From positions 9,946,884-10,010,883 of the forward strand of contig NC_051087.1 of NCBI RefSeq assembly GCF_901709675.1: DNA of 64,000 bases, written 5' to 3'. The position numbers were made by a program, and so were the translations under genes. Within the stretch, counting starts at the first letter, position 1. Each line of letters opens with the position of its first letter. The notes beneath the pieces are model-generated. The model saw nothing but the letters and a program-made list of their open reading frames with translations. It was not told the DNA's origin and searched no databases. The stretch is from Syngnathus acus (taxonomy: Eukaryota > Chordata > Actinopteri > Syngnathiformes > Syngnathidae). This document shows, in pieces, positions 35,760 to 49,961 of the stretch.

Positions 35760-38486
35760 TGATTATTAACATCAACACCCCATCCCAAAAAATATTTTAA
35801 AAAAATACGTTGTAACTTTAATAATTCCAAATCGCACTGCATTGTATCATCAATGAATAAGTATTTTTCTACAGTGTAAACTGTTCAGTCTCTCATACTC
35901 TCACACGCTTGAGTGTTGATGTGGGCCTTCAAAGGGTGTGGCCGATAGTTAGAGGATGTGGCGAGTTTGGTCCATTTGCCGCATTCCGTAGGACAGACAT
36001 GTAAATTGGACTAAATATCTGTTCAATGATAGAAAAAATTATTGCATTCAAGAAAAGTGTGAAGTCAGAGAAAACAATATCTACTCTGACTTCAATCTGA
36101 GGTCATTCAACAATGTGACCCCCATTTGACCATTTATGACACACATTTTAGAAATAGCAGATTAACACTGTTCACAACGGGTATTCTTGCCTTTAGAAAA
36201 TAATTTTCTGATTGCAATCGGGTTCGAATTTCCAGTGCTTTGTGCGGATGTGACATCAAGCGCATTCTCGTGTTAGCTGGTTGTCCCATAGTCGTGACCA
36301 GAAGCTATTAGTATTTTGCTTTAATGCTTTCTGCATCTGCTCAGAAGAAACCACCATCTAGCACCCCCCAGACACCCAAAGTTTCCCCAAGGAGTCAAGT
36401 CAAATTTATTTTTGTACAGACCTTCAACATAGAAAAGTATCAGCTATGTATTAATAGCACATGCTTTGGTGTTGACATAAAGGTAAAAGTCACAATAATA
36501 GGTTGAGAAATGATGAATGCAACCTATGATTTTTCTGCTTTAATAGGAACGTTACCCTGCGAGAGGCTGGCGAGAAGTTTAGGACGTACCTGACCTCTCA
36601 CAGCCTGTTCTATTCTATTTCTACTCCTCTATAGCAGCTGCCTGTGAACAGCAGTGAAAATCCCAAAAAAGCGTAGACATCATTAGACATCATCCTATAA
36701 TCATCATGATTCACAGGCCCGTCACACCTGTCGGCAACATTGTGTGGTACAGTTTGTGCTGTTCTTTAATGGTAACGTTTATGTAAGAGAGCCCTTTGCA
36801 CCGGTGAAAAAAAAAATACAGTATGTGATTATTTTGTTGATTTCTTCTAACAGGTTGTTATTGGATTAGGATAGTGGATCTTTGACGCATCTAAAAAAAT
36901 ATTACATAATCATAAATGAAAGATTTAAAAAGCATTTATTTGCAAATTTTTTGCCCATATTTAAAATCAAATTTTCATCCTGCATATCAGCAACACTGAT
37001 GACAAATTATGCCCACCGCCTCCAGCATTTAAGTTACCGATTCTTGGGCTATAATGATAAAAATTGCGATGAGTGTAAGAATATCTTGAAACATTGATCA
37101 GTGACCTTCCTGTAGAGACAGAGACGTTATTTACCCTTGATCATTTGAATGCATGTGGTAGGGCAAATTAAGGTGATAGAATTTAAATGATTCCGTTCAT
37201 ATTTTGTTTTTAAGCATTTTGTTTCTTTGTGTTGTTTCCTTTTTAGTCCTTACCACTACCAGCATTTTTTTAGCATCACCACTACTTAAGCTTGCATTCC
37301 CTCTTACACACAGGCATCCATCCGCACACGCTACATTAGATCATGGCTAGGAACAGCGGCCTTGAACTTGTCTCACTCCTCCCCCCCACCGGTTGTATGT
37401 TGTCGAAACCACCAACCCCCATCACTTTGCTACCCTGGCTGATGTCGGTGCTTGCCTAGCAACCAACAACTTCCGGTGTGTGTGTGTGTGTGGGGGGGGG
37501 GGGTCGCACCAGAACAAAGGTGCGCGTGTGCATGTGTGCACGCATGTGTCTGCACGTGTGTGGCTGAATGAATGAATGCATGAATGCATGAATGCATTAA
37601 TGAATGAATGAATGAATGAATGACAACACTGGCTCTTTGATGATGTGATCTGAAGTCAGTCCTGGCACACTTGTCATCTGCACTTAACAGAAGAGAACAT
37701 TTAAGAAAACATGCACTGATATCATTTTAAAACTGTGACACTGAATGTGTCACAGATTTCATAACAATTTTTATTTGAATCCAAATTCCCATTTCCTAGC
37801 AATAAATTCTAATGTTATGAGAATGAAGTATTTACCCTAACCACCACGAATTGATTATTTGAAGTGTTTCTCAAAGCTATATTGTCTTTTTGCTATCTGA
37901 TTTGTACTCTCTCAAGTTTTTAATATATTCGGAACCTTCGTCTTTCTTCTGCTTATTGGTCAATCCGACGCCACAAAAGTGGTTTCAAAGGTAAAAATAG
38001 CTTTTCTGTGTCTGACGTGATGGATGACTCATGCAGCGTCTTGCTCGTCTCCCTGTGGCTGCACCATTCCACTTATATATCCGCAGCAAGGTAAGGTCAA
38101 GTTTTGTGTCAGTCAATCGGCAGGCTTTATTCTATCCATACGTATAGTGCATTTATTTATTCCTTTGATAAATGTTGTAGTAATTTGTTTTGTATTTTAT
38201 GTTGTCCCAGTGCAAGTCGCTGTTGACTAAGTCAGTAGATACATTTTTAAAATTACTTTATGGTTGATATACCTTTATTTTAGCCTGACCTATAAGAACA
38301 AAACATTTGTGTATATGAATCCAATCTTGTTTTTTGTAAAGCAGATCAATATATCGTTTGTGTCTTTAATAAAATGCATGGAAAGTGGACATTGATAAAT
38401 TGCAAATCTTGAGGAAATAAATTACAATTCGATTATTTTTTTAAACCGTTCAGCCCTTGTTCGTAACTAAAACTAAAATCGTCACC
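35760..38486. other. gene-free spacer
   Basis: AT-rich with no recognisable exon. It holds a degraded SINE-tail-like AGTCAAGTCAAATTTATTTT at 36395, a GT tract followed by a G-run near 37479-37502, and a TGAA-type tetranucleotide tract at about 37567-37622. Confidence 0.5.
37567..37622 (+). repeat. (GAAT)n tract with GCAT variants
   Basis: About 56 bp of GAATGAATG units interspersed with GCATGAAT. Confidence 0.9.
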
Positions 38487-38876
38487 TTAATTGTCTTCAT
38501 TACACAGTCTTGGAGAACAGCTGCTGAAAGAAGAGCTGCTTGAGTTGAGCCACTTCTTGAGCGAAGCAGATGATCTGAGACTGTTTACAACTGGATCCCC
38601 TGAATAGGGATTCTGATACTCCTCACTGGACCACATCAGCTGACCCTCATCCGGACCCATGCGGATGGCTTCTCCTGGAAACTGTCCAAACTGCTAATCT
38701 GGAAAAGGTTGGCTTGCCTGTAGCTGCAACCCATCAGTGGGCCTTTTGTCTGATGGTGGAGACGTTTTCCCACAAGAATTGCCACTGCTGGGAACTTTAA
38801 AGCCAAGCTTGTGTTGGAGGCTCTTGAAAGTGGACAGATGCTTGGACATTTTCATGAGGAACATCACATAGCACAC
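38487..38876 (-). pseudogene. degraded coding-like fragment, unidentified
   Basis: A minus-strand frame from about 38876 reads FKSLQHKLGFKVPSSGNSCG, meets an in-frame TAG at 38694-38696, and continues in the same frame through GPDEGQLMWSSEEYQNPYSG. After that a neighbouring frame gives FAQEVAQLKQLFFQQLFSKT and a stop, so a frameshift is likely. The upstream sequence to about 39180 is full of stops. This looks like a decayed retrocopy or exon remnant. I do not recognise the parent gene. Confidence 0.4.
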
Positions 38877-39199
38877 AGAGGATGAGTGCTAGCCTTAACA
38901 AGCTCCCTTGGAGATGGCCCAGGACAACACCCCAGCGTGCATGAATTTAAACTGCACATTGTGGACACGCCAAAGGCAAAGCTGACAACCAGGAGGTCTC
39001 GAACACAATGCCTGGAGGAGGCGCTGTGATCACTGCACTAAAGGCCTGCTGTGGGGCCTGTCGCAAGTCGTGACCGCAAAGTGTCCCGTCATGCTCAGAC
39101 ACTCCCAAGTCCAAGTGAATCGATAAGGACTGCAGGCTAAGAGTTATGTGTGCAGCGGTAGCACCACCTAGTGGCAGAAGACAAAAACACGTGGTGAGG

Positions 39200-42000
39200 G
39201 AAAGTTTTTTCCCCCCACTTAATTAAAGTAATCTAAGACCTCACTATTAAACTCCCGTGTCAAAAGTCATCGACAAGGGTTTCCTCACAAATTAATCAGT
39301 TGTTGGTGGAGCAGGAGAAGACTTGTGGAGGCTCAGAAGGTCCTCTGCCTGTGGCTCTGCTCCTAAAAATTACATCCAGCTTTTAGTTTCTTTGCTTCAC
39401 TTTGCTTCCCCTTTCTCTTATATATTTAACTCTTGGGTGATATATTTTTTTAAAATCATAAATCTTGTTTATTTTTATTTGAAACCAACAAAGACTGTAT
39501 TGACATTTTAACAATGACACAACATTAAATTCTACATGAAAATGTGTATTTGCAGTGTCAGCACCCAATAATATAATCTACGTCATACATTGTAAAAATA
39601 TTGAATAAGCCCCACTGAAGGGAAAAAACACTACAGAGATGATAGCAAATTAATAGTCTGAAGTGAGATTTGTTAAATCACATTCACATATAGACAGAGC
39701 ATGTGGGGACAGTAACAGCATAGTGCTGAAGGTTCAACTCAGGTTGCGCACTCACACACGCGCGTGCATAGACACAAAAGCTTCCATTGTTGTAGTACAA
39801 GCAGCCTGCTGGCAAACTTCCTCCACATACACATGCTGTACACTGACCTCTCTGTCTCTTGGCCAGCTGTCAAAGTTTCCATGCTATGACAGCAACATGA
39901 TGAACTTCGGCAAATGTTTTTGACCATGGTGGTGTGTGTGTGTGCATGTACTGGCATCCACACATGAAGTGTGAGTTAATGTAAGAATGACAAAACACAA
40001 ATGTTGGCCAAAATATGCCACCTGATTTCCTCTAAGCTGCCCACGTGTGCACTGCTTTCACTCTCTCAGTGGAAATACAAAGAATATAAATATAAAAAAG
40101 AAGAAATTGAAACATTTAGTTGCCACATGGTTGATAGAGCGGGAAGAAAAAGATGGATAATGGCGAAAACTTGTGAGTATTTCTGGACTGAAATGACAGA
40201 AATTGCACTGATGGTGGTTTGCAAAAAAACAACCCCATTTTTGGGGTTGTTTTGTCAATTTGACCCAACTTCCTGGATGGAAGATGGAAAACCTCCCATA
40301 AAGTAGCAAAAGTAATCCAATCAGCAATTTCCACTCAGATCATTTTGAGTCTTCAGCTCACAAATCCAAAAAGTGAATAAATTAGACATTAAACATTCCA
40401 CTGAACTCAGCAGTAGTATTTCAGGTAAAAGTCTTTATTAGAATATGACCACGAAAGCAATACTCAATACTTTTTAGCACATGCAATTGTAAAAAAGCAA
40501 TATAAAACTTTCATAATATCTAGCAAGGAAAACTTGTTAATACAATAAATATGTCAGTCACTTGACAAAAAAATACACATTAAGTGTGCATTTCTTTTTT
40601 TCCTTCAGTCGAGGATTCAAGTGCAATACTACACATCCCTGAGTTAAATAATTAATCAAATAATTAAAATCCAAACAACTGTAGTGGAAGGGGAAATGGA
40701 AGGAATTGAGAGAAATATAACATAGATATCATCTCAACTGTGGCCTTCATGTGTCTAATCTTAACACTTACTTACCTCTCAGTTGGTCTTGTGTTAGTGT
40801 TCAAGCTTACTGTCTACATGCACCATATGTGTACAGTGTTTGCTCATGTTGGGTCATTTACTGAGTGGCCATCATTTATGAGCTTTGTTCATTTTTCACA
40901 TGATAGAAATAATTTGCCAGTTTATGGATTTGGATGGAAACGTGGTTAGTTTTACAATCAGCTTGAAGAATATTTGAATTAAAAAAGATACAATTATTTA
41001 ATAAATTATTTCTGCTAAGCCTACAAAGATGTGAAAATAGCATGATCAAAATGTATTTGAGCAACTACAAAATTAAAAGCAAAACATTTGCATTGTCTTG
41101 GTATGTTTGCTCAACCAGACAATGATTAACATTCAATAACAAAGAAATAAACAGCACACACAAAGTGGCTAGCACATTAGCTGCACCTGTACATACCTCA
41201 ATCATTTTGTCCTTTCCTAAATAATAACAAGTTAAGATTGACACTGCCAAGGAAGTATTCATTTAGAAAATGTTGGGTGAAAAAAATTACTGTGGTGTTG
41301 AAGTTTTCATGCTACTAAATACTGCTGTTGTAGAAATGCCTCTCAATTTTATGCAATAAATTCATACACCTCTGGAAACTACATCAACAGTAATAAAGCA
41401 ATTCTTCACATGTAATTTCACCTATTTGCAGTTTTTTGAAGGGAGAACCTTATTTGTTTGTTGAAAAACTCACCTATTCGCTGATTATCTGCTGTTTCAG
41501 GAACACCCTAGGTACCACAAGTTAGAGCCAAGCCAACTGAAATCAAAAAGTAGTGCTTTGGCACCATTTGGGCGCTAACGAATTATGTTGAACTGAGGGA
41601 AGGAGCTATAGTGGGTTGTGGAACTAGTTAGGAGAGCGCTGCCGCTACCCTGGCACTTTGAGGGCATTTTTTTCATAATCAAATCACTAAGTCAATTTTT
41701 AGACGGGTATTCTTGTAAGGGGAATTGGAAATTATATGAAACTGCGATTAAGTTTATTGTATATTTACAGTATTAACTACTAATACGTCAGTCAAATCTT
41801 TTGGGATGTGTGAATGACTCATATAATTTGTTTGTTTGTTTGTTAGTTTGTGTTGTACAACCAAGTAATTGACCTAACCCTGCAGCCTGAAAATTTAAAT
41901 GGTTTATAATTGCCTGCATTAATAGTTTAAACTGTTGGTAGTAACTGTTTATATCTTGGTAAATGAACACCTCTCTGGCAGTGTTAAATAAAATTGAGCA
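39200..42000. other. spacer and probable klf1-like 3' UTR
   Basis: AT-rich with no exon-like ORF. Minus-strand AATAAA signals (TTTATT on this strand) near 41752 and 40436 are candidate poly(A) sites for the klf1-like gene, whose stop is at 42108. Confidence 0.45.
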
Positions 42001-42107
42001 TTATTATCTTTGCAGAGGCAAAATTTTTGATAAAACCCCTCTCTCTTAGATTTCATTCAAGATGTGTACCTATGGGAGTGGCGACCTAGTGGACGTCATC
42101 CTGGGCA

Positions 42108-44333
42108 TCAGGTGTGTCTCTTCATATGCAGAGCCAGGTGGTCAGAACGGGAGAAGGCTCTCTGACAGAGCACACATTCATAGGGTTTTTGGCCCGTGTG
42201 CTTGCGGTAGTGACGTGTCAACTCATCAGAGCGGGCGAACTTCCAGCTGCAGCCTTCCCATGAACACTGGTACGGCTTTTCCCCTGAAAACATACCAGAC
42301 ATAATAAGAAAGTAACAGTGAGGTGCTCGGTAACTGAGCCACTGGACTTACCTGTGTGTGTGCGGAGGTGAGCCTTGAGGTGCGAGCTCTTGGTGTAGGT
42401 CTTGCTGCAGCCTGGGTATTCACAATTGTGGATGGCGGGCTTCTTTTTACCAGTCGACTTTCGCCCGCGTTTCCCCTCCGTCCCACCAGGGGGCAGCTGC
42501 GGTCTTACCATCTGTTGCTGTACGGCCAGACGACCCGAGGCTTGGCTGTGGGTGTAGTCACAGAAAAGGCTAGCACTGTGGGCAAAGTGGGAGGGGTAGT
42601 TGTAGTGCAGAGGGTCGGAGGTCGCAGCCTGGAGTGGGATGAATCTGCCATCAGGGAAAGCCACCAAAGAAGGGTGCTGTGGGGGATAATACGTATTGAA
42701 GTCCCATAACGGCACCTCACTAAGGCTCCCTGTTCTGTGTCTTTCCTGGGAGAAACCAAATTCAACATGATTGGCAGCTGACGTTCGACCTGCCGGATCA
42801 TTACTGTAACCTTGATGGTACACTTGTTGCTGGAATGATGACATAAAGTCGGCAGTGAGAGTACAGTCCATCTGCTCATGACCCATTTGGTCCTTAAGCA
42901 TGCCTGCCTCTTGGTACACTGTGTCTTGGTCGAGTTGTTGTTGGTAGCTCTCATCACTGCAGTCCAGGGAAGGGCTGAGGTCCGGTGAGGGCTCGCTCCA
43001 CTCAGACAGCAGCAGCTCGATGTCCCAGGAAGCCTGGCTGTCGTCGTCAAGAAGCTCCTCACTCTTCTGCTGGGAGACATGCAGCTGCTCGAAGCCCGGA
43101 GGTGGCGATCCGCCTTCACACGTCCACACCTAAGATGTTTTGGCAAATTAAAAAGAAACAAACCGGAACAATAAGCAAGAACTTAATATTTGCTGACATC
43201 TGAGTGATAAGTTTGTTCCCTTTTGTTTTTGGTGTGTTTTTTTCCGGTGATCTGAGATGAGCAAATAACTCACATTTCATCTATCATGTTTTTAGTCACT
43301 GATTAGTTGCTCTTCTTCGGGCGCTGTGGTTGCATGAAAATTAGAGGTACTAGATAAGGCCAGAGAACAATGATTTTTGCACAGATTATTTTACTAATGT
43401 ACCCCATACTGCATTGACAGTAAAATTGAAAATAACAAGAAGTGTTTCTGTTTTTTAAAAAAAAAAACTTTGTTTCATAAATTTGTTGTTGTGCATGAAA
43501 AATTATCAAATTCATTGTGGACATGTGATCAGCGCTCACGTAAAAATCCAATCATCACGTGACATTCGCAAGCTCAGCCGTGATTGGTCGTTATCCGAGC
43601 ACGTGATTTCAATTTCAGTCCACAGTTACGTGGCAAAATGTGTTTTCAAAGGTCTTCATTATGCGTGAAAAATAATGAGGTTATCAAAATCTTCACAAAA
43701 TGTTATTGCTGAAAATGGTAAAATAATTAAAGTAGCCCATTAATGGAAGACTCAAAATTGACCATGAATGGAGGTCAAAGTCAGCTAGATAGACTTCAGC
43801 CCACCAGCAATATAGAAAATGGACAAACAGATGGATGGATTGTGAATTTTCCTGCCACCAACACCATGTGGTCAAATTAGAGAGCATCATATCACAACTC
43901 ATAGTAAACACAGCTTAGTTGCAAGTGACCATGCATATAATATGTACCACAAGACATGAGTTTCATTTATTTTTAATTATGCAAATTCATATGTGATGCT
44001 TAACAATTATTTATGTTTTGTTGTTATTCACTGGAGATTTTCAATACACTTCAGCTGAAAGACAAAGTGGGTGAGGTTAATGAGCTAGTTGGTTCACATT
44101 TGAACTCCTGAGAAGTCCTCTTTTAATGGCCTTTTTATCTGCTTGGTCAGTTGACTATTATTTCCAGTGCAATCACACGTTCCACATTACAAAAATACTT
44201 TTCTCTCCACGAGATGTATTTTTTCCTGGCATTAAGTACATATAACAAGTGTAGTCCAAAAAATACTTACGTTCATGTCAGAGACATTTGAGAAGGAGCT
44301 GAAGGAAGGGAGCACAGCCTGGGTGGCAGCCAT
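42108..44333 (-). CDS. klf1: Kruppel-like factor, best match KLF1 (EKLF)
   Basis: Three exons: 44333-44271 (21 codons, starting [16 protein letters not shown]), 43129-42352 and 42283-42108, phases 0 and 1, giving 338 residues (human KLF1 362). The C-terminus is three C2H2 fingers at the KLF spacing: [19 protein letters not shown], then [20 protein letters not shown], then [19 protein letters not shown], ending KRHT. Finger 1 is preceded by a basic stretch ([12 protein letters not shown]). The three-finger set binds CACCC/GC-rich [17 protein letters not shown], an acidic segment near residue 50, parallels the N-terminal WDLDLLL motif of mammalian KLF1, and a three-exon layout with the intron inside finger 1's linker fits KLF1/2/4. 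klf17 or klf2 paralogs remain possible. KLF1 drives erythroid genes, including globins. The stop is TGA at 42108-42110. Confidence 0.82.
43530..43625. promoter_or_regulatory. candidate intronic regulatory element of the klf1-like gene
   Basis: Within intron 1 and less than 100 bp long: two E-boxes (TCACGTGA near 43556 and GCACGTGA near 43600), CCAATCA and its inverse TGATTGG, and a GATA site (GTTATCC, the reverse of GGATAAC). E-box, CCAAT and GATA clusters are typical of erythroid control regions. Function is inferred from motif density only. Confidence 0.4.
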
Positions 44334-44660
44334 CAAGCACTTGGGTAGTAGTCAGCAGTAGACAGCTTTTGTTTTCTTGTCTTTTCGTTTTTTTATGCTC
44401 AAGATCCTCTCTGTTAAAAGACAGTCACTCACAAGTTCCCCAAGCTGCTCATGGCAGTTACAGTTCATGCAGTGACCTGAGAAGCAGTTTGACAAAGTTG
44501 CCCCCTTAGCACCATTCCTCTCTGCTATCTCTCTCTCCTCGCTCTTGTCTATCTCTGTCAGCTGGGACTCACACTTCAAATCTCTCTTTTTCATGTCACT
44601 TTGGACCGTTAGGTTTTCAATTGCCCACCCCCCGCCAAAAAAAATATAATTTTGCATCTA
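44334..44660 (-). promoter_or_regulatory. klf1-like upstream region
   Basis: On the minus strand the 330 bp before the ATG include a GGGGGGTGGGC (CACCC-type) box next to an inverted CCAAT-like AATTG near 44618-44636 and GATA-type AGATAG sites near 44523 and 44548. This resembles known KLF1 promoter make-up, but no start site can be fixed. Confidence 0.35.
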
Positions 44661-46335
<1,675 letters not shown>

Positions 46336-46662
46336 ATAAACAGCCTCTTACGGGCAATTTAAAAAAAAAATAAAAAATAATGTGTGTGTATGTATAAACA
46401 GCCTCTTCCGGGCAATAAAAAAAAGAAATTCAAAGAATGCAATCCTTTTTGGACAAGTGGAAAATTTCCGCTCGCTAGCGGCAGTTTCTGTTAATGCTTG
46501 CCAGTCTGATTTTTTTTTTTTTTTTTTTTTTTCTTTTTAGTTAATGATGTGTTGTTGTTTGGTGCATAGATTCATCCATAAAAGTGCATGTTTGAGGCGA
46601 AACTGTCTTAAAAAAAATACTCTAGTCTAGTCCAAATAATAGTTGCTGCGTGTTGTTTCTTG

Positions 46663-46676
46663 GTTGCTATGGATAC
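46663..46676 (+). promoter_or_regulatory. X-box-like site in the EVG1 promoter
   Basis: GTTGCTATGGATAC has half-sites GTTGCT and GGATAC separated by AT, one base off the RFX X-box consensus in the right half. It is 36 bp upstream of the proposed ATG at 46712. Confidence 0.55.
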
Positions 46677-46711
46677 CGAACGCCAGCTCATCCACGCCAT
46701 GGACGGCTGAA

Positions 46712-49071
46712 ATGGGTAAATTACTATGACTAGATTTTTATTAAGTTTACGTGTGCGTGCGTGTTTTTCTGATACACCATTGGTGTCAAACTCGTTTTTT
46801 TTTCACGGACCGCATTGTAGTCATAGCTTCTTTCGGAGGGGCATTATGACTGTCAACCCAAATAAATGTATGAGCACCTCATATTATATGCAGTATAAGC
46901 AACAAAACAAACTGACAAATAACTCGTTTTCAAATCAGACAAGTAAAAACTGGGAAAATATTTAAAAAATATATCTTATTAAAAGTGAAGACAATTTGCC
47001 ATTCTAGTAATGACACACCAATTTGATGCACAATTTGTCTTCGCGGGCCACATAAAATGATGTGGCGGGCCGTTTTTGTTCCCCGGGCCTTGAGTTTGAC
47101 ACCTGTGATCTAATCTATTATTTCTATAATTATAAAGTTACTGATTGGATGGGGAAAAGAAAAAAAGTCAAGAAGCGGGATACACAGATGGAGACGTCAT
47201 CTCAGACCAAAGTCAGAGGAGGGCAATGGAAGCCCACAAGAGACAGCAAGTACAGCAAGCAGACCCAGGACCTGCTGACATGTAAGATGCACCAGATGTA
47301 TAGAAATCAATACAAACAGTATTTAAGTGATTTTATTTGTGGCATCACTGCATGCGCTCTATGTATGTATTTATCCCATTCTGTGCACAGCAATGATGCA
47401 AGAGTTCACTCTCAGCAACCGCCAAAGAAAAAAGATCATTGACTGTCTCAAGGGTAAGTCTTCAGGGGTGGGCAACTTAAACGGTGGAGGGGCCTTTCAT
47501 TTTTCATTAGTCTTAATAGGGAAGTCAACCCCCAAATTTTCTTTGTCATATGTTCTGTGCAGCCCAACCAGTCACAGTGTTCTGAGTAATGTTTCATTTG
47601 TGGAATATGAATTAAACGGGAAATAAATGTTTATCAGGGGGCAGCCATTTTCCCCCTTGCTGTCAACTGAAAATGACATCACAGTTGTCAGTTCTCAACC
47701 AATCAGTTTTCTGAAACTGAGCCAAGTTTCCTAACCAGATGACAAAAACGCTGTTTTAAATGAGAACAAAATATGTGGGTATTTGTTTTTTCCAGTAAAA
47801 AAACCCCAGTAAAGATTATGATTTTTCCTATTGGTAGATTACATTGACAAAGTTACAGCACTCTCTTCTTACATTAGTGGCTGCATTGAGGAACACGGTA
47901 ATAGTGCTTGACTAAAAGCCCAATATTCCACCCACAGATGGCTCAGCCTTGCCACTGACCACTGAGCCTTCATCATCAGCTTCCTGTCTTCAGCCGAAAG
48001 CCAGTCAATGCTACCCGAAACGTCTCCCGGTTCGGCCTCTGAGAAGGAGTGCCGTTTCTTGTCGCTCGGGAAACAACTATGTCCGAGAAAAGTTCTGTCC
48101 TGCTCCCACAAGTATGTTACTAGCCAACAACAGAATCTACACAGTAAGCTATAATGAAAAACAACAACAAATTTCAATATAGCTGTATGTGTGGTATGTT
48201 ACATCAATCATGGGAAATGTTCTGAAATTATCTATCTTAAAAATCCAGCATTTGAACAGCATATGCAGACTCACTGATACTGTGTGAAGATTTTGAGGGA
48301 AAAAAAGTTTCTGAATTTTTAACCGTGAAAAGATTAAAGCGAGGGTACTGATTACTTTGCACACGTTCATTTTCTGCAACTTCTCTGACTTGATCTAGTA
48401 GACTTAGAAAAGGAGAAGAGGAGGCTTCAAAACATCCTGGCAACAGGACAAGAACAAGAAGAGACAGCCTCCCATAATGTTGCTGCGAATCGGAAGCCGG
48501 AAGTGGTCGAGGAGAAAGACCGCTATCAGGAAGGTCAGCATGTATGCACACTCATTGATTCATAAGGTAGAACATGTCTGGTAGCCTTCAAAGCACTCTT
48601 AAGTTAAACTTGGACTGTAATCGCAAGATCTGCACAATTCTGGTACTTGTGTCATGAGCGGAGAAATATGAGATGGTGGCAAGTCACGGAGAGCTTAGAA
48701 TATGACGCACGCTGTTGCATTCTGTCCGACTGTATCATCAGAGTTCAGCTTCAGTAGGAAGACGTGGGTGACAGCCAAAAAAATGTATTCTGTTGTAGTT
48801 CTGGATGAGATTCAGGAACGACGACAATTCCTGGCTGACATGTCCTCGCTTGGACAGGACAAGCAGTACAGCCACATCATTAACACAGAAATATCACAGG
48901 TAAACGGTTTTGCTTCAATTTAAACAACGTTATTGATTGATGAATTGTAAACTTTCAGATCAATTTGTGATTTTCATGAATTTCTGAACTGTATTGTAGA
49001 AAATCAGGGAATTAGAGGCGCTGAATGGCAAACTTTCTCGGGAAGCCGTGTCTGAGCTGAGTGTGGATTAG
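46712..49071 (+). CDS. UPF0193 family protein EVG1 (human C22orf23 homolog)
   Basis: Proposed exons: 46712-46715, 47138-47281, 47391-47453, 47938-48111, 48402-48533, 48799-48899, 49000-49071, giving 229 residues (human 217). The first mini-exon supplies ATG plus one base (context GAAATGG, donor GTAAAT) and joins exon 2 in phase as MVTDWMGKRKK; if that is wrong, the internal ATG at 47149 starts a 224-residue protein. Family hallmarks in order: MMQEFTLSNRQRKKI, GSALPL, PVRPLRRS, NNYVREKFCPAPT, LEKEKRRLQNILATG, EIQERRQFLADMSSLGQDKQ and a final KIRELEAL helix. The molecular role is unknown. The family is conserved in animals, and an X-box in this promoter suggests a ciliary link. It lies next to micall1, tail-to-tail, as human C22orf23 lies beside MICALL1. 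Confidence 0.88.
46778..47108. mobile_element. hAT-like MITE in EVG1 intron 1
   Basis: The left end CATTGGTGTCAAACTC and right end GAGTTTGACACCTGTG form inverted termini of the CAGGGGTGTCAAACTC class common in fish. CGGACCGCATTGTAG and GCGGGCCACATAAAATG are recognisable sub-terminal pieces. It is about 330 bp with no transposase. It ends 30 bases before the proposed exon 2 start. Confidence 0.7.
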
Positions 49072-49099
49072 TTGAAAGTTTCACATTACATTCACAAGA

Positions 49100-49167
49100 A
49101 ATAAATTACGATAATTCACTTGTATCAGTTTTCTTTATTTGTCTGCCTTCCAGTCTCACCATTTATT
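49100..49167. terminator. back-to-back poly(A) signals of EVG1 and micall1
   Basis: EVG1 has AATAAA at 49100-49105 (+), 29 bases after its stop. On the minus strand, AATAAA occurs at 49167-49162 and 49139-49134 and would end a micall1 3' UTR of about 0.8 kb. The two transcripts may therefore meet or overlap by a few tens of bases. Confidence 0.5.
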
Positions 49168-49961
49168 CAATAACCTTGCTGCTGTGATTGCCATGAAAAA
49201 AAAGTGACAGATGTGACATGGCAGAAGCGCCTCGGTTCACTGAGGAAGACGATGTTTATATACAATAAAATAAATGGCAGTTATGCATCAGATTATCTTC
49301 CCCACCTTAAGACGAAACACACAACGCACGCACATTAAAATATAAATTAACACAAGACTTTCCAAGTTTAAAAGAGATGAAAACTGTTGTTTTGCCATTT
49401 CTAAAACTTAAAAATGCATATGTGACATTTATCATGAATAATATGCTCACGTAGACATTGGTAGTTGTCATGATTCACCGTGTTTGAAATAAATTTGGTT
49501 TGCCTCCAAATAAAGTCAATAAATATTGTCACTCTGCTGCACCATATCTTCGACATGCGTAATAATAGTGAAGCCCCAAAAAAAAAAAAAAGACCTCAAT
49601 GTCTTCTTTAAAAGCAGCTTGCATCGTACATAAAGTCATCTTTTGGACACTTTTTGTTAGTCTTTGCCAAATGTAGAGAACAAAAACAGCCTTTATGACA
49701 TTATCTGATAAAGTGAGACGCCTTGAACTCAAAAGCTATCGGCCTTGGAAACTGATTACAGGTCACTTGAGCTTTGATCAGTGACTGCCAAGTAACACCT
49801 CACAAGTCAGTGCAGTACCGCAGAGAGCCACTCAACAATTGGGAGCGCTCTTAAGCACTTGAGATGGTTATCATTTTGACTCTTGGTGGAGGAGCGCCGC
49901 AGTGGCAGTCAGTGTGGCACTTCACCAGAGCCTGAAAACACTTCAAACCTGTTCGTGTGGA

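Noticed and set aside
42505-43161. 218-codon minus-strand ORF and 117-codon plus-strand ORF
   Set aside because: Shadows of klf1-like exon 2, with no zinc-finger content of their own.
47480-47640. ORF 47327-47626 extending past EVG1 exon 3 as a different C-terminus
   Set aside because: The donor at 47454 and the in-phase next exon at 47938 match the UPF0193 family; the read-through does not.
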